Assembly: GCA_018398765.1 (NCBI GenBank)
Contig: JAHBMJ010005264.1
Coordinates: 52,501 to 71,666 of the forward strand
DNA: 19,166 nt
From: Chromera velia
Lineage: Eukaryota; Sar; Chromeraceae
Direction: 5' to 3'
Positions 1 to 8,867 of this stretch are shown here, in pieces. The translations under genes and the position numbers were made by a program. Below the pieces are notes generated by a model that worked only from the letters and a program-made list of their open reading frames with translations, had not been told where the DNA came from and did not search any database. Each line of letters starts with the position of its first letter. Within the stretch, counting starts at the first letter, position 1.

Positions 1-1460
1 TTTGTCTCCTCTGTCTGTGCCTCGAGGTCATTGGCATGTTCCAGCACGTACGACACGCAGAGGAGGGCGATGATGAGAGCGACAGGAACCTCCGCCTTCT
101 TCTGCCCCCTCATCCCCCCCCCTAGCTTCAAAGCCCCCCCGCCCCCTAGACTGAATCGGCTGAGTACGTTTTGAGCGTTCTGCTCACGCAGACTCGCCTT
201 GACAACATCGAAGCACACGCTTTGCACGTATTCTTTCGACCCTGAGACCTCAGGACAACACAAGACTACCATAGCGAGGAGTGTCACTGTGTCAATCAGA
301 GGCTTATTCACCTGAGAGGAAAGACTCACGTTGTGATGAACCTTGTCTCGAATTTCATCTACGGCCTCTTTTGTATTCTTTGTGAAAAGACGGTCGACGT
401 CAGACTGTCTTTTGGCGAAAGAAAAGCAACAGGTCTACACAGAGAGGAGGGTTCGCACCCCCTTCTCTGAGGGGACCGCAGCCAGGGTATCAATGACACC
501 ATGGAGAAGCAGGCGGAAGGCGGTTGCTCCCCGCACATACTCAGCCAGACTTATCAATTCACCACTCACAGACGTCTTGAGAGACTCAAAGCTATCAGAT
601 TCTGTCAGATTCAAACTCTATACAGGCATCTTGCAGTGCGCACAGTTGATCAGCATAGGAATGATGGCGTTAAACGTGAGTGAGTTGTTAGTGAAGGTGT
701 TGCAGCCCCCTCGGAAAGCCTCCAAAGAGAGAAGCTCTCCATCTGTGACGAGTTTGGACATACGCCCATTCCCTGTGTGCACGACCGACATGCCGTACCT
801 AAGGACCATTGAAGGACGGTACCCTCCTCCATCGCCTGCTTCTGTGAATGCCAACAAAAAAGGGCGCCGGGACCTACAGGCCTCTCCTCACCCCCCTCCT
901 TATTGACAGGTTGCTGGTGCATCAGGTCGGCGTCCGTGGTATGCTGGGGAAACACGGACCCTTCAGGCAAGGCCAGGAATGATTCCACCGCCCTTTTTAT
1001 ACAGGGACACAACCAGTGGCTGCTCGGCTTTCACGAAATCCTCTTGAAGAAGCGTATACAAGTGGAACAGGAAAGTCTCCAAGGAAGTCGCAGATGACTA
1101 TCCAACACCCTCCTCCTTTCGGACTCCCCAGTCAGGATGCATATCCCTATAGTTCGACAGGAGCTCAGTGCAAATCTTAGTCATGATGATATCGTGCAGG
1201 GGGCCCGGCTTTCTGACTTTTGCACTTGCACCCCCGGTGAAGATGGGTGGCACTGGAAATCCACCCATAGGCGGTGCCTGCAGGTATTTATCAGTAAATA
1301 CAAGCAAAACAAGAAGTGGCAGCGTAATCCCTTGTTCCAAAAAATAGAGAGAACAGTTGAGTACACTGAGTCTCTGATTTGTGTTGTAAGCTTTTATGCG
1401 AAGATAGTGAGGAGGGGCCCGTTCAAGCCTTCCCAGCTGCTGAAAAAAGCGACGCGGCAA
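1..1460 (-). pseudogene. Unrecognised large protein-coding gene, broken or multi-exon; runs off the left edge
   Basis: One minus-strand frame carries protein-like sequence from about 857 down to base 1, interrupted only by TAG at 618-620 and 435-437. It is rich in helical, amphipathic stretches such as PLIDTVTLLAMVVLCC (about 310-260), SLREQNAQNVLSRFSL and VPVALIIALLCVSYVLEHAN (about 100-40). The same frame at 1460-1098 is open (LLVLLVFTDKY, MTKICTELLSNYRDM) and resumes after a TAG as LETFLFHLYTLLQEDFVKAE (about 1085-1020). Between about 1010 and 865 another frame looks better (AVESFLALPEGSVFPQ), so at least two frame changes are needed. I do not recognise the family; an alpha-helical repeat scaffold is a guess. 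Two readings are possible: a decayed pseudogene, or a live gene whose stops and shifts lie in short introns. Transcript data would decide. I am fairly sure the strand is coding or ex-coding, and unsure it is alive. Confidence 0.5.
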
Positions 1461-1867
1461 CGGTATCGTTTGAACCGCAGCAGGCTAGCAGCTGGAGAGC
1501 TATGTCTTACCTAGAGCTGTCAGATCATGTTAGCTCAGAGAACAAAGATCGGAGAGATATCGGAGAGCTATGTACAGGAATGACCTTACGTTGTTCTTTA
1601 CAGCCACTATAAAAAGTTAGAGATCGAAGTGAGGGGGCTATAAAGACATGGCTCTAGCTGTCAGATCTATCAGCAGGATGCACATAGGATGGACTCATTG
1701 AATCTTGACCAGCCACAATCGCAGCATGATGCAACAATTAATGCAGTGATGCAACAATTGATGCAGCAATATTTTACAACATGAAGCAGCTGTTGTATAT
1801 GATGCTGCAGCTGCTTCTTCTTTTTTTTGTCTGTCTTCATAGGGTTTTCTGGGGCCGCGACCGTTAA
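1461..1867. other. Non-coding spacer with short repeats
   Basis: No convincing gene. The motif agctgtcagatc occurs at about 1515 and 1656, and gagagctatgt recurs nearby. At about 1730-1770 a roughly 20-bp unit built on gatgcaacaatt(a/g)atgcag is repeated about twice and is followed by CTG/CAG-rich sequence. A related string, gcaattaatgcagca, lies inside the fold-back element near 11690, so the unit may be dispersed. Confidence 0.4.
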
Positions 1868-1945
1868 ATGACAAAAGAGATGGAAGTAGGAATTGAACCC
1901 GGGACCTTCCACTTCTCAGTCTACTACCTGCTCTCACTTCATCCA
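1868..1945 (-). repeat. tRNA-derived fragment / SINE head (B-box present)
   Basis: On the minus strand the string ggtcccgggttcaattcc (about 1905-1885) fits the RNA polymerase III B-box GGTTCRANNCC and the T-arm of a tRNA. Upstream on the same strand, agtggatgaagtgagagc resembles a degenerate A-box/D-arm, and gtagactgag resembles an anticodon-arm remnant. No closed acceptor or T stem can be folded, so this is not an intact tRNA. A tRNA-derived SINE head or a tRNA pseudogene is the best reading. The tail beyond the B-box is purine-rich on this strand. Confidence 0.35.
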
Positions 1946-2870
1946 CTGTGATTCTCCTGATGTCTGCAAAAGAACACAGACAGCAAAACATCTCAAAACG
2001 ATCAAAGACTTAAGTTGTGGTCTGAGTAGACCGTAACATGAGTAGACCATAACAGTTATAACTAACTCATTAGCTTCCAACACTTCAAGTTGCATTGAAG
2101 ATGCACTTGAAAATTTTTTTTGGAAATGTTTTTGAAGCTAGTTTTGAAAATTGTTTTTTTGAGTGACATTTAGTGACATTCTAGAAAAAATGTTTTTATT
2201 TGTAGTTTATTCTGTCGAACTTAGTAGAATCAAGACCAGTAAACAAGATTAAACAAGATCCTGAGATATACTATATAATTTAGGTTGAATAGGTTCAGTA
2301 TACAAAAGGTACACTATAATATTATACAACAATGCATCATTCCAACAATGCAACGTCATGAGTCTAACTCAGATGCTCACTATAAAACAATCTGATAATG
2401 ATCGTATATGACTCATGAAACTTTCCAAGGGCTGTTACAAGAGGCCAAGCGTTGCCTCTCTGTAATTCCAAGCATCTCTTGTAGGGTTGCTGCCTTAGAG
2501 GAGGCTCCGAGAGAAGACACTGCCGTACGTGATCCCTTGTTTTTGCAGCTCAATCAAGACTCACGGGTCGACGACGGAAAGCCCCTAGGACTGTCTGGGT
2601 TGGGCGGAGTTCTCTTGGGGGTCTATTACCTACCTAGCCTAGAGCTCTTTTACCCGTAGTCGAACCTAGCTTAGAGTTCCGTGCCTACTGATTGCTTGTA
2701 GGAGTCAAAGCCAGTCTAGACAGAAGGAGAGGGACGTCAAGCTGGAGAGTAGAGAGAGAGTCCCGTGAGAGAGTCTTGACTGATCGTCCCAGCCTCCTCC
2801 TTGTTGGGCGGTTGGGGTCAGATCGTAGTCGTCGGTTACTTATTGCATAATGTTAAGTATAAGACTTCTA
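1946..2870. other. AT-rich non-coding region
   Basis: No gene is supported. About 2020-2060 holds a two-copy repeat of gagtagacc(g/a)taaca. About 2110-2400 is strongly AT-rich with poly-T runs. A short open frame at 2408-2659 (plus) has no recognisable family and no support. The stretch 2540-2860 could be long terminal repeat material next to the gag/chromodomain remnants, but I found no paired copy in the window to prove it. Confidence 0.4.
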
Positions 2871-2938
2871 TGCAACAGTGCAACACCCACTGAGCTCTGC
2901 TTTTATGCAACAGTGCAACACCCAGCGAGCTCTGCATG
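2871..2938. repeat. Two-copy 35-bp direct tandem repeat
   Basis: The string tgcaacagtgcaacaccca starts at 2871 and again at 2906, each copy followed by (c/g)gagctctgc-like sequence. The period is 35 bp with one or two mismatches. It is non-coding and lies between the AT-rich region and the chromodomain fragment. Confidence 0.8.
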
Positions 2939-3143
2939 CTTATGGTGAGCCCTGAGTATGCGTAGCAATCTCTGCACGTGCGTGGCGAACCAGACAGGGG
3001 AAACGTATATTGGTACCTTGCTCGTACAACTGTTTTCCCTTCCCTGTTTGTTTCTTTTCTTACATTTATTCTCTCTAAGACTTTCAGAACTTGATAAAAT
3101 GGCGGGGAAGCGTGCCTTCCGGAGTAGGAGAGACGGTGCGTTT

Positions 3144-3359
3144 TCACCTATTCACTCCCCTTGCTCTGCCTCGTTTATTTAGAAATGCAGCCACCAGGTC
3201 CGGGCAATTTATTTCCTTTTCTGGGGTCCAGTAGAGGCTTCTATAGTTTTTGTACTTCAGCAGGTATTCAGTCTCTCCCTTCCTCACTCTCCTTCCATAT
3301 ACTTCTTCCACTCTGTATTCTCTCAGGCACTCTTTTTTCCTCTTCATTCGCTTACCCAA
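3144..3359 (-). pseudogene. Chromodomain fragment, probably from a chromovirus-type retroelement
   Basis: The 71-codon frame contains a near-complete chromodomain. It has the first strand EYRVEEVYGRR, the core KGETEYLLKYKNY, and the helix-leading YWTPEKEINCPDLVAAFLNK. The order and spacing match HP1/CBX and chromovirus chromodomains, which bind methylated histone H3 tails through three aromatic residues. Here the cage positions are Tyr (EYR), Tyr where Trp is usual (LLKY), and Tyr (KNY). A lysine/arginine-rich stretch precedes it (KRMKRKKE). The apparent start is not an ATG and a TGA lies shortly upstream, so it is a fragment. In chromoviruses this domain sits at the C-terminus of integrase, and a gag remnant lies on the same strand about 750 bp upstream. 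No integrase or RT is visible between them. A captured HP1-like exon is the alternative. Confidence 0.6.
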
Positions 3360-4109
3360 TTTCTCGTCTTTGTTTCTTTTTAAGGCTTTTCAGGCGACCT
3401 TGATAGTTCAACTTGGCGTCCGACTTCGTCTGGAAGGGTCGACTCTTGCATTATGATAGTAGTTGCATTCTTATGTTGAACGGAATAGTGCAGCCCTATG
3501 AATTGTGAAGACGCCTCCACACCGGTCACATTCTGTTCTATTTTGAAGAATCCCGCTGTCATATCGGCTATGTCTACAGCGTCGGTTCCATCAAGTCTTG
3601 TAGCTGCTCTGGTTGCTGGAAGAGGAGGGAGGCTCTAGTTGGCGAAGTCCATACTTGTTGGAAGGTGAGGATGGGAGCGGGGTGTAGGTCAGGTCCGTGG
3701 GAGACGCTGTCATATATTTTTTTTTTCATGAGATCCTCAGAAGAAAAATCCAAACCGAACCACACCGCGAAGCGCTACATTTTTTTTACCTTTCTTGACA
3801 AAGATGGAACGCAGTCTGAGAGTGAACACACCAGGACCAAATGCAGTCCTGTGTAGGCGTTCACGTAACTACTTGATTCAAGACCCAAAAGAGAAAGCAA
3901 AAAAGGTGGCAGAGAGGACTCTGAAAGCCAACCTCGCCTTCACTCACTCAGACAGACTACTAAAGGACCTGGTCTTAACACCTTCATACTAGATCAGTAT
4001 GTCTCCCATTTCCTGGCGTATCACTGGCTGTCCAAACAAATCCACCAAGCCTTTGCTCTAGATACCCAAACCCAAGAGAGAGCCTTAAAAAACCATCCCC
4101 TCATTTAAC
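3360..4109. other. Retroelement wreckage without a recognisable domain
   Basis: This lies between the chromodomain fragment and the minus-strand gag remnant, where pol would be expected. Short frames exist on both strands (for example 3380-3562 minus and 3795-3992 plus, the latter Lys/Arg-rich with PKEKAKKVAERTLKANL), but none shows protease, RT, RNase H or integrase motifs. Most of pol appears to be deleted or decayed beyond recognition. Confidence 0.35.
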
Positions 4110-4811
4110 CCTTTGATGAAGTATCTCATAGCTTGAGAGGAGTTCATGTTCTTTCCGCTTTCTCTGCAGAGGTTTCTATATGTGGTTTTCTATATCTGGG
4201 GATTCGGTCAGTTTTTGTTTAAGGGTGAAAAGTTTCTCTTCTGCCAAGTCCCGGTCTTCCGCTGTTAGTGCAAATTCTTGTATAAACTGATATTCAAGCT
4301 CATTGATGTTATTAAATCGTAGCAAATCAGTCAGTGGCAACTTGTCGAAGCCACCAACAGACTCCGTCTGGAATCGATGTGAAACAAATGCTAGACACTG
4401 ACTAGATACCACAGACCCTTAAAGACTTAAACCCTCAGAACCCTTGATACTCCGGCATACCTTAGAACCAAGCGTGCTCGTAGGTAGCAACGGTAGTTAT
4501 GTGCAGGTTGTAGGTTTTCTGCGTTAATCATTTCCACATCCTGCTGCTGTTTTTACTGCTGAGGTTCTTCTTCCGGGTTTGGCAAGGGATTTTGTTGCTC
4601 AAGATACGCTTCTGGCATTTCTGGGTTGAGCCCCTGTGGAGGTGCTGCTTTCGCTTTTGGCTGGTATTTCATTTTTGCCTTCGCTTTTGCTTTGGCTACT
4701 GCTGGATTGTTCTTTACTTTTACTTGGGCTTTCACCTTTGCTTTCGCGCTTGCATTTCCAGGAGGCATTCTGGGGTGCTTCTTTAGCCAGACAGGAAGGA
4801 CAGTCAATCAC
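4110..4811 (-). pseudogene. Decayed gag gene of an LTR retroelement (capsid C-half present)
   Basis: Reading the minus strand, it opens with a basic Ala/Lys-alternating tract (about 4760-4660: KAKVKAQVKVK, AVAKAKAKAKMK). A Pro/Glu/Gln stretch follows, then a TAA near 4553 and, still in frame, QQQDVEMINAENLQPAHNYR. After a frameshift, 4412-4176 reads LRFNNINELEYQFIQEF then DRDLAEEKLFTLKQKL. This fits the gag pattern 'W..F...F...F....A...L..LKQ'. After a further stop and shift, about 4143-4100 reads SQAMRYFIKGLNEGM, matching the 'F.F.KGL' end of the retrotransposon gag domain. At least two frameshifts and several stops make it non-functional. The usual capsid N-half is not seen on this strand. 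The family is inferred from pattern only. Confidence 0.5.
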
Positions 4812-4860
4812 TGGGCAAACGTGCTAGTCTTTGGGTTCAATGTAGATAGGTAGAAGGTGG

Positions 4861-5149
4861 GAGCAATTCAAGATAGATGAACATGGAGATCTCTATCCCA
4901 CCTCACGAGGAGGGAACCGCCCACAGACGGGAGGGTGGAAGGATTCCTTGCTCAAGATCAAAACAGATCTGCCCACTTTCTCAGGGGAATGTGCACAGAC
5001 GATCACTTACTGGACACAAATCACGAAACTCTACGAGAGGATGGGGTGGAACTTTTCCGACTTCAGAGACATCCACTTCCCATCTATATTGACTGGGAAG
5101 GTCAAAGTGCTGCACTGGCAGCTCTTGTAAAGAGACGCCTTTTTGTTTA
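4861..5149 (+). pseudogene. Gag-like capsid N-half, interrupted by tandem amplification
   Basis: One plus-strand frame runs from about 4861 to a TAA at 5128-5130. It contains LLKIKTDLPTFSGE followed by YWTQITKLYERMGWNF, IHFPSILTGKVKVLHWQLL. This fits the first half of a retrotransposon gag domain ('PTFSGE...W......L.GKA..W...L'). The frame stops at exactly the codons that are then repeated as the 51-bp array. It is complementary in content to the gag C-half on the opposite strand at 4412-4110, so the two could be pieces of related or formerly single elements. Confidence 0.5.
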
Positions 5150-5500
5150 GTGCTGCACTGGCAGCTCTTACAAGGAGATGGCTTTTTGTTTAAAACTTCT
5201 GTGCTGCACTGGCAGCTCTTGCAAGGAGATGGCTTTTTGTTCAGAATTTCTGTGCTGCATTGGCAGCTCTTACAAGGAGACAGCTTTTTGTTCAGAATTT
5301 CTATGCTGCACTGGTAGCTCTTACAAGGAGACAGCTTTTTGTTCAGAATTTCTGTGCTACACTGGCAGCTCTTGCAAGGAGACAGCTTTTTGTTCAGAAT
5401 TTCTGTGCTGCACTGGCAGCTCTTACAAAGAGACGGCTTTTTGTTTAGAATTTCTGTGCTGCACTGGCAGCTTTTACAAGGAGACAGCTTTTTGTTCAAG
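5107..5500 (+). repeat. 51-bp (17-codon) tandem repeat array, about eight units, derived from gag codons
   Basis: Units begin gtgctgcactggcagct at 5107, 5150, 5201, 5252, 5303, 5354, 5405 and 5456. All spacings are 51 bp except the first (43 bp), and the last unit decays after about 5500. Because 51 is a multiple of three, every frame gives a 17-residue periodic peptide. In the frame that matches the gag sequence the unit reads VLHWQLLQGDSFLFRIS, i.e. the gag codons 'VLHWQLL' amplified. In the frame that continues downstream it reads as ALAALTRRQLFVQNFC-like units, with TAA or TAG in some. Unit-to-unit divergence is only a few bases, suggesting unequal crossing-over or slippage not long ago. 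Confidence 0.9.
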
Positions 5501-6375
5501 TTGTCAGGATTGAACAACCAAAAAGGAAGGCAGCCAAAGAGGCTCGAGACGGGATTGCCCAGTGCTTGAATGCTTAGCACAAGATAAACAGTGAAGGTGT
5601 CATTGTTATTTCTTCCGACTCTGATGAGCCGTCTCCTTCCAAGAGGCAGAGACAGGAGTTCGACATTATGCACCCGTCTCAAGAGATCAAAATGAATCAA
5701 GTGACTGCCACAATCCTTTGCTTTCTTTTGACAATCCGTCCCTGCTTCCAAAAGTATAGAATTGGCCGTCTCTTTGAGGAAGCTCTATGTCTAGCTCTAT
5801 GTACTTAGTTCTCTTCTAAAGGGTTCAAGGTCCTTCAAGAAGCCAACACCCAGTTTATGAACTTTGTGGAGAACTTTGCTAAATTTAGAAGGCATGCAAA
5901 GGCGGTTATTATATACACCATTGAGTTTTTAAAGAATGAAAAACTTCCACTGGTTAATTTGAACAGTTTCCGATATGCTCTGGGCCGATGTGCCTATCGT
6001 ATGTCTGTGGGGGAGGGCACTGGCCTCTATTGTATTCCAGCCGTCTCCACTAAGGAGGTACTGAAGGAATTGATTATGCTGATCATCTTCTATTAGGGTA
6101 GCTTCCTTGTCAATCTGGGGAACATGGAGAAGAGGTTGTCGGATGCCATTGACCAGGTCAAGAGGTGGGGGAAGTATATTGACACCGAGTATGCCACGAA
6201 GATTTTTAAGCTGGCACAGTAAGTGGACAGAGAAATGAAGGCATTTCTCTTCTTGAAGAAGCACCCGTTTGTCTCTATGAAAATGGATGTTCTAAAAGAG
6301 GATGTTCTCGAGTCTGTGACCCTGTCGATTCTGGCCAACACCCCATGGATTCTAAGTCCCTTCAGGGAGTCTTAA
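5501..6375 (+). pseudogene. Long decayed reading frame downstream of the gag-like repeat, function unknown
   Basis: The same plus-strand frame as the gag N-half (positions congruent to 1 mod 3) stays protein-like from 5501 to a TAA at 6373-6375. Only four stops interrupt it: about 5575, 5806, TAG 6094-6096 and TAA about 6220. In order it contains a basic stretch PKRKAAKEARDG, a SUMO-interaction-like tract GVIVISSDSDE followed by basic SKRQRQ (about 5593-5655), a helical block with FMNFVENFAKFRRHAKAV and LVNLNSFRYALGRCAYRM (5855-6005), and then NMEKRLSDAIDQVKRWGKYI and DVLKEDVLESVTLSILAN up to 6355. I cannot name the family. Retroelement Gag C-terminal or accessory region is the contextual guess. 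The retained frame despite stops says it decayed recently by point mutation. Confidence 0.45.
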
Positions 6376-6892
6376 GTCAACATTCCTGTCCAGAAACCCA
6401 TCCCTTAATCCGAGGACATAGAGTTTCCTGCAGATGTCACCTTTTGAGGGAAAAAGGAAGTATTTTGAAGGCAGAAAAGAAGTAACTTGATCATTTTGGT
6501 GTCATATTCAAAAATAGGAGAAAGAAGGACGGCCAGAAACAATGAGGGCAAGCAATAATTCAGCATCAACCTGATCTACTTACTTTTTTTTTTCTTTCTA
6601 TGCTATCAGTTTGGCCCTATAAAGAGGAGCAAGAACAAAAGAAACAAGAGCCGGAGAAGCCGATCTCACAAAGCAAACCGAGCCTCAAGAAGTGAGACGA
6701 AAAGGAAAAACAAAGGAAAGCACCCGCCGTAGCCAAACCTTGAGAAAAACGTGATCGGAGGCACCTGGGGTAAAAATGACTGACCTTCAGCGCACCACCC
6801 GATACAAAGCCAGAGACCTGAGGCACGGAGGGTGCAAACAGGTTATGAAACCAAGAACAATAAGCCCTACGGCAAGTATCTTACCTTGGAAG
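6376..6892. other. No gene seen
   Basis: This is purine-rich plus-strand sequence with a poly-T run near 6583. Open frames on the minus strand here (for example 6617-6826) are Ser/Phe/Leu-rich, as expected from the complement of A/G-rich DNA, and match no family I know. Confidence 0.4.
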
Positions 6893-7030
6893 AACGTAAG
6901 CAAGCAGAGAAAGAGTGAAGAAGCATATAGCAATCGCAGATGGAACGATTAAGGACAAAGAAAGAGAATGCCTGACCTTCGCAACAAAAAAAGGGCGTCT
7001 CCACTCTCCTCTCCCTGCTTATACAGCATC
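6893..7030 (-). repeat. Second, truncated copy of the LINE 5' segment
   Basis: About 140 bp here align with 8727-8867 in the same orientation. Shared strings include acgtaagcaagcag, gcaatcgcaga, aacgattaagga, ccttcgcaacaaaaaaa and gtctccactctcctctcc, followed by tatacagcat. Divergence is on the order of 10-15 percent by eye. In the right-hand copy this segment overlaps the frame just upstream of the RT 'GVKQ' motif, so the left-hand copy is a fragment of a second member of the same LINE family. Confidence 0.85.
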
Positions 7031-7137
7031 ATAGTTAGTTAGTTAGAGGATGCCTAACCCAAGTTGGAGCGCTAAGCTCCCGGGCGGCATATATATGCAT
7101 GGTTGTTGTTTGTTAAGTCGCCGGTGGAGTTAATCAG

Positions 7138-7569
7138 TTAATCACTTTCTAGAATAGGGAGACAGGCATCAAAGAGACAGACCGGATGCGAGTATAGAAG
7201 CGATTGAATAACATTATGGATGAAGAGTTCAGATGTACTTGCACCGGGGAGTAAACAGTTACAATCATTTGAATTAATGGATTTTAGCTTAGCCAAGCAG
7301 TGCAGGAATTCTCTTTCATCCAGCCACTTGGCACATGAAGAAAGTTTATGTAAGAAGTCATCAACATACCGAATACAAGAATTATGTACACAGAGTTTGT
7401 GGTCGCTACATTCAACAGACAGAGCACTGCTTTCGCCTTGAGGGTTAAATGAGAGCAGACGTAAGAAACCGAACAGAGAGCTATCGGTTACTGTGAGAGC
7501 AGATCGAAGGAGGGCAGAAAAGGAGTAAAGACCAGAGGCGGATTTGTTACGAAAAAGAAATACAAACAT
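7138..7569 (-). pseudogene. Possible second reverse-transcriptase fragment (YVDD motif)
   Basis: A 143-codon minus-strand frame contains KLCVHNSCIRYVDDFLHKLS followed by EREFLHCLAKLKSIN. A hydrophobic-flanked Y-V-D-D is the catalytic signature of RT motif C, and an 'FL..L..L.SI' stretch after it recalls Penelope-like RTs. Nothing else of an RT (no PLSP or GVxQG motif upstream in frame) is visible. It lies between the two LINE copies, and its sequence does not match the LINE RT around its own YADD. It could be a fragment of a different retroelement or a coincidence. Confidence 0.25.
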
Positions 7570-7696
7570 GCGATGAGAGGAGGGAAAAGCTTGTTAAAGG
7601 GGGGTGAGCTTGGTAAGAGGAGGGAAATATGAAGAAGCGATAGCCCCCGCCCGCTGCGTGCAGACCTCTTCCGCAACTGCATATCTAGCTCTGCCC

Positions 7697-8837
7697 TTAA
7701 AGAAGAGAGAGCCGGTGCCTTGAACTCTCCATCGCTGCTGCCCGCTGGTGCCAGGGTGTTGCGGCACTCCCACCCCCAAAGAATAAACAAAATCCAGACC
7801 AACCCAACGAAGCAGCCGCAAGGAGGCTCTCGAAAACTCTGGACAAGTGTTTCCCTTCCAGGGGCATCCAGGTACGTAGCATTACAGCAGGAACGGTGTG
7901 CATGGTTTGCAAGAGCGAGCACTACCAGTCAGCCACTCTAGAGCAAAGCAGGGCTTTTGCAGGAAGCAGGCCAAAAATATACAGGGAGGGCAAACGAAGA
8001 CTGCGAGTAGACAGGCAGCCAGACCAGCGTGCAAAACGGAGCTGCAAAGCATCGATTATAAGAAGATCGGCATTACAAAGAGGGAAGCATTCGAGGCAGT
8101 ACAGTACAACGGGGGACTAACATACTCTAAAAACAGTCATCTGCGCATTTACACTGAGGGGACTTATGCTGGCAATCAGAGTCTGACCAAACATAGCCCC
8201 CAGGGCATGGGAGGCCGAAGCAATACGCGATTCAACTGTCTCACTGAGGCATCCCCCCTCAAAGAACAGGCACCCCAGGTACTTATATTCCATTGCCCAT
8301 TCAACCTCTTTCCCTTCATACACCACCAAACCAGAGCTTTCCCCAAATACAGAGGCAGACAGGCGGAGAATTTTTATCTTTTTCAAATTGATTGTAAGTC
8401 TCCATTCTTTGCAATACTTCTCGAGAGCAGAGAATTTTTTTTGAAGTTCTGAGACGGAATGGGCAAGAAAGCAGAGATCATCAGCATACCTCAAACTGTC
8501 CAGGACACAATTATCTAGCAAAACTGGCTCCGGCTCGCTCTCTGGCTCCTCTCTACTGCCCACTTCCATTTCTATGTCTGCCTGCTCTCACTCGACTGCC
8601 TCACTGGCATGCCTTGCCTCGCTCTTGCTTCAATACAGAACATACACGGGGGAGATCATTTATGTACAGAAGAAAAAGAATAGGCAAGAAAGCATCCCTT
8701 TGCTTCACTCCAGCACCCTCCCGAAAACGTAAGCAAGCAGGAGAAGAGTGAAAAAGCATATGGCAATCGCAGACAGAACGATTAAGGACAGGGAAAGAGA
8801 ATGTCTGACCTTCGCAACAAAAAAAAGGTGTCTCCAC
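7697..8837 (-). pseudogene. Non-LTR (LINE) retrotransposon reverse transcriptase, 3' half, frameshifted
   Basis: Minus-strand frame 8837-8601 contains EGAGVKQRDAFLPILF and LYINDLPRV, the RT motif B region (GVxQGDxLSPxLF, with Gly changed to Arg). After a frameshift near 8600-8570, frame 8569-8117 carries LDSLRYADDLCFLAHS (catalytic YADD, motif C), EWRLTINLKKIKIL (motif D) and EYKYLGCLFFEGG (motif E). After a TAG at 8117-8119 the same frame continues SPVVLYCLECFPL then ALQLRFARWSGC (the usual post-RT 'LYG.E...L....R..RW'). A further stop follows, then LLQTMHTVPAVMLRTWM down to about 7700. This enzyme copies element RNA at a nicked target. It is dead here: frameshift, two stops, no endonuclease or start. 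Clade is not assigned; the post-RT layout suits several LINE clades. Confidence 0.8.
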
Positions 8838-8867
8838 TCTCCTCTCCGTACCTATACAGCATTAATA
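8727..8867 (-). repeat. LINE segment, full copy of the repeat also present at 6893-7030
   Basis: See the paired copy for shared strings. On the minus strand this segment encodes the part just upstream of the RT motif B (VLNRSVCDCHMLFHSS) and continues past the end of the open frame to about 8867. There similarity to the other copy ends at 'tatacagcat', a common boundary that may mark a truncation point. Confidence 0.85.

Noticed and set aside
343-906. 187-codon plus-strand open frame
   Set aside because: Antisense to a more protein-like minus-strand frame, with no domain and Arg/Ser/Pro-rich composition.
1868-1945. Functional tRNA gene
   Set aside because: Only the B-box/T-loop is good. Acceptor, T and anticodon stems do not pair.
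2408-2659. 83-codon plus-strand frame
   Set aside because: Short, no family, lies in AT-rich repeat-like DNA, and no splice or homology support is visible.
4592-4853. Plus-strand frames rich in Phe/Cys/Leu opposite the Ala/Lys tract
   Set aside because: They are the complement of the alternating Ala/Lys codons of the minus-strand gag N-region.
5107-5500. CRISPR array
   Set aside because: The repeats are contiguous 51-bp units without unique spacers, in frame with gag codons, in a eukaryotic context.
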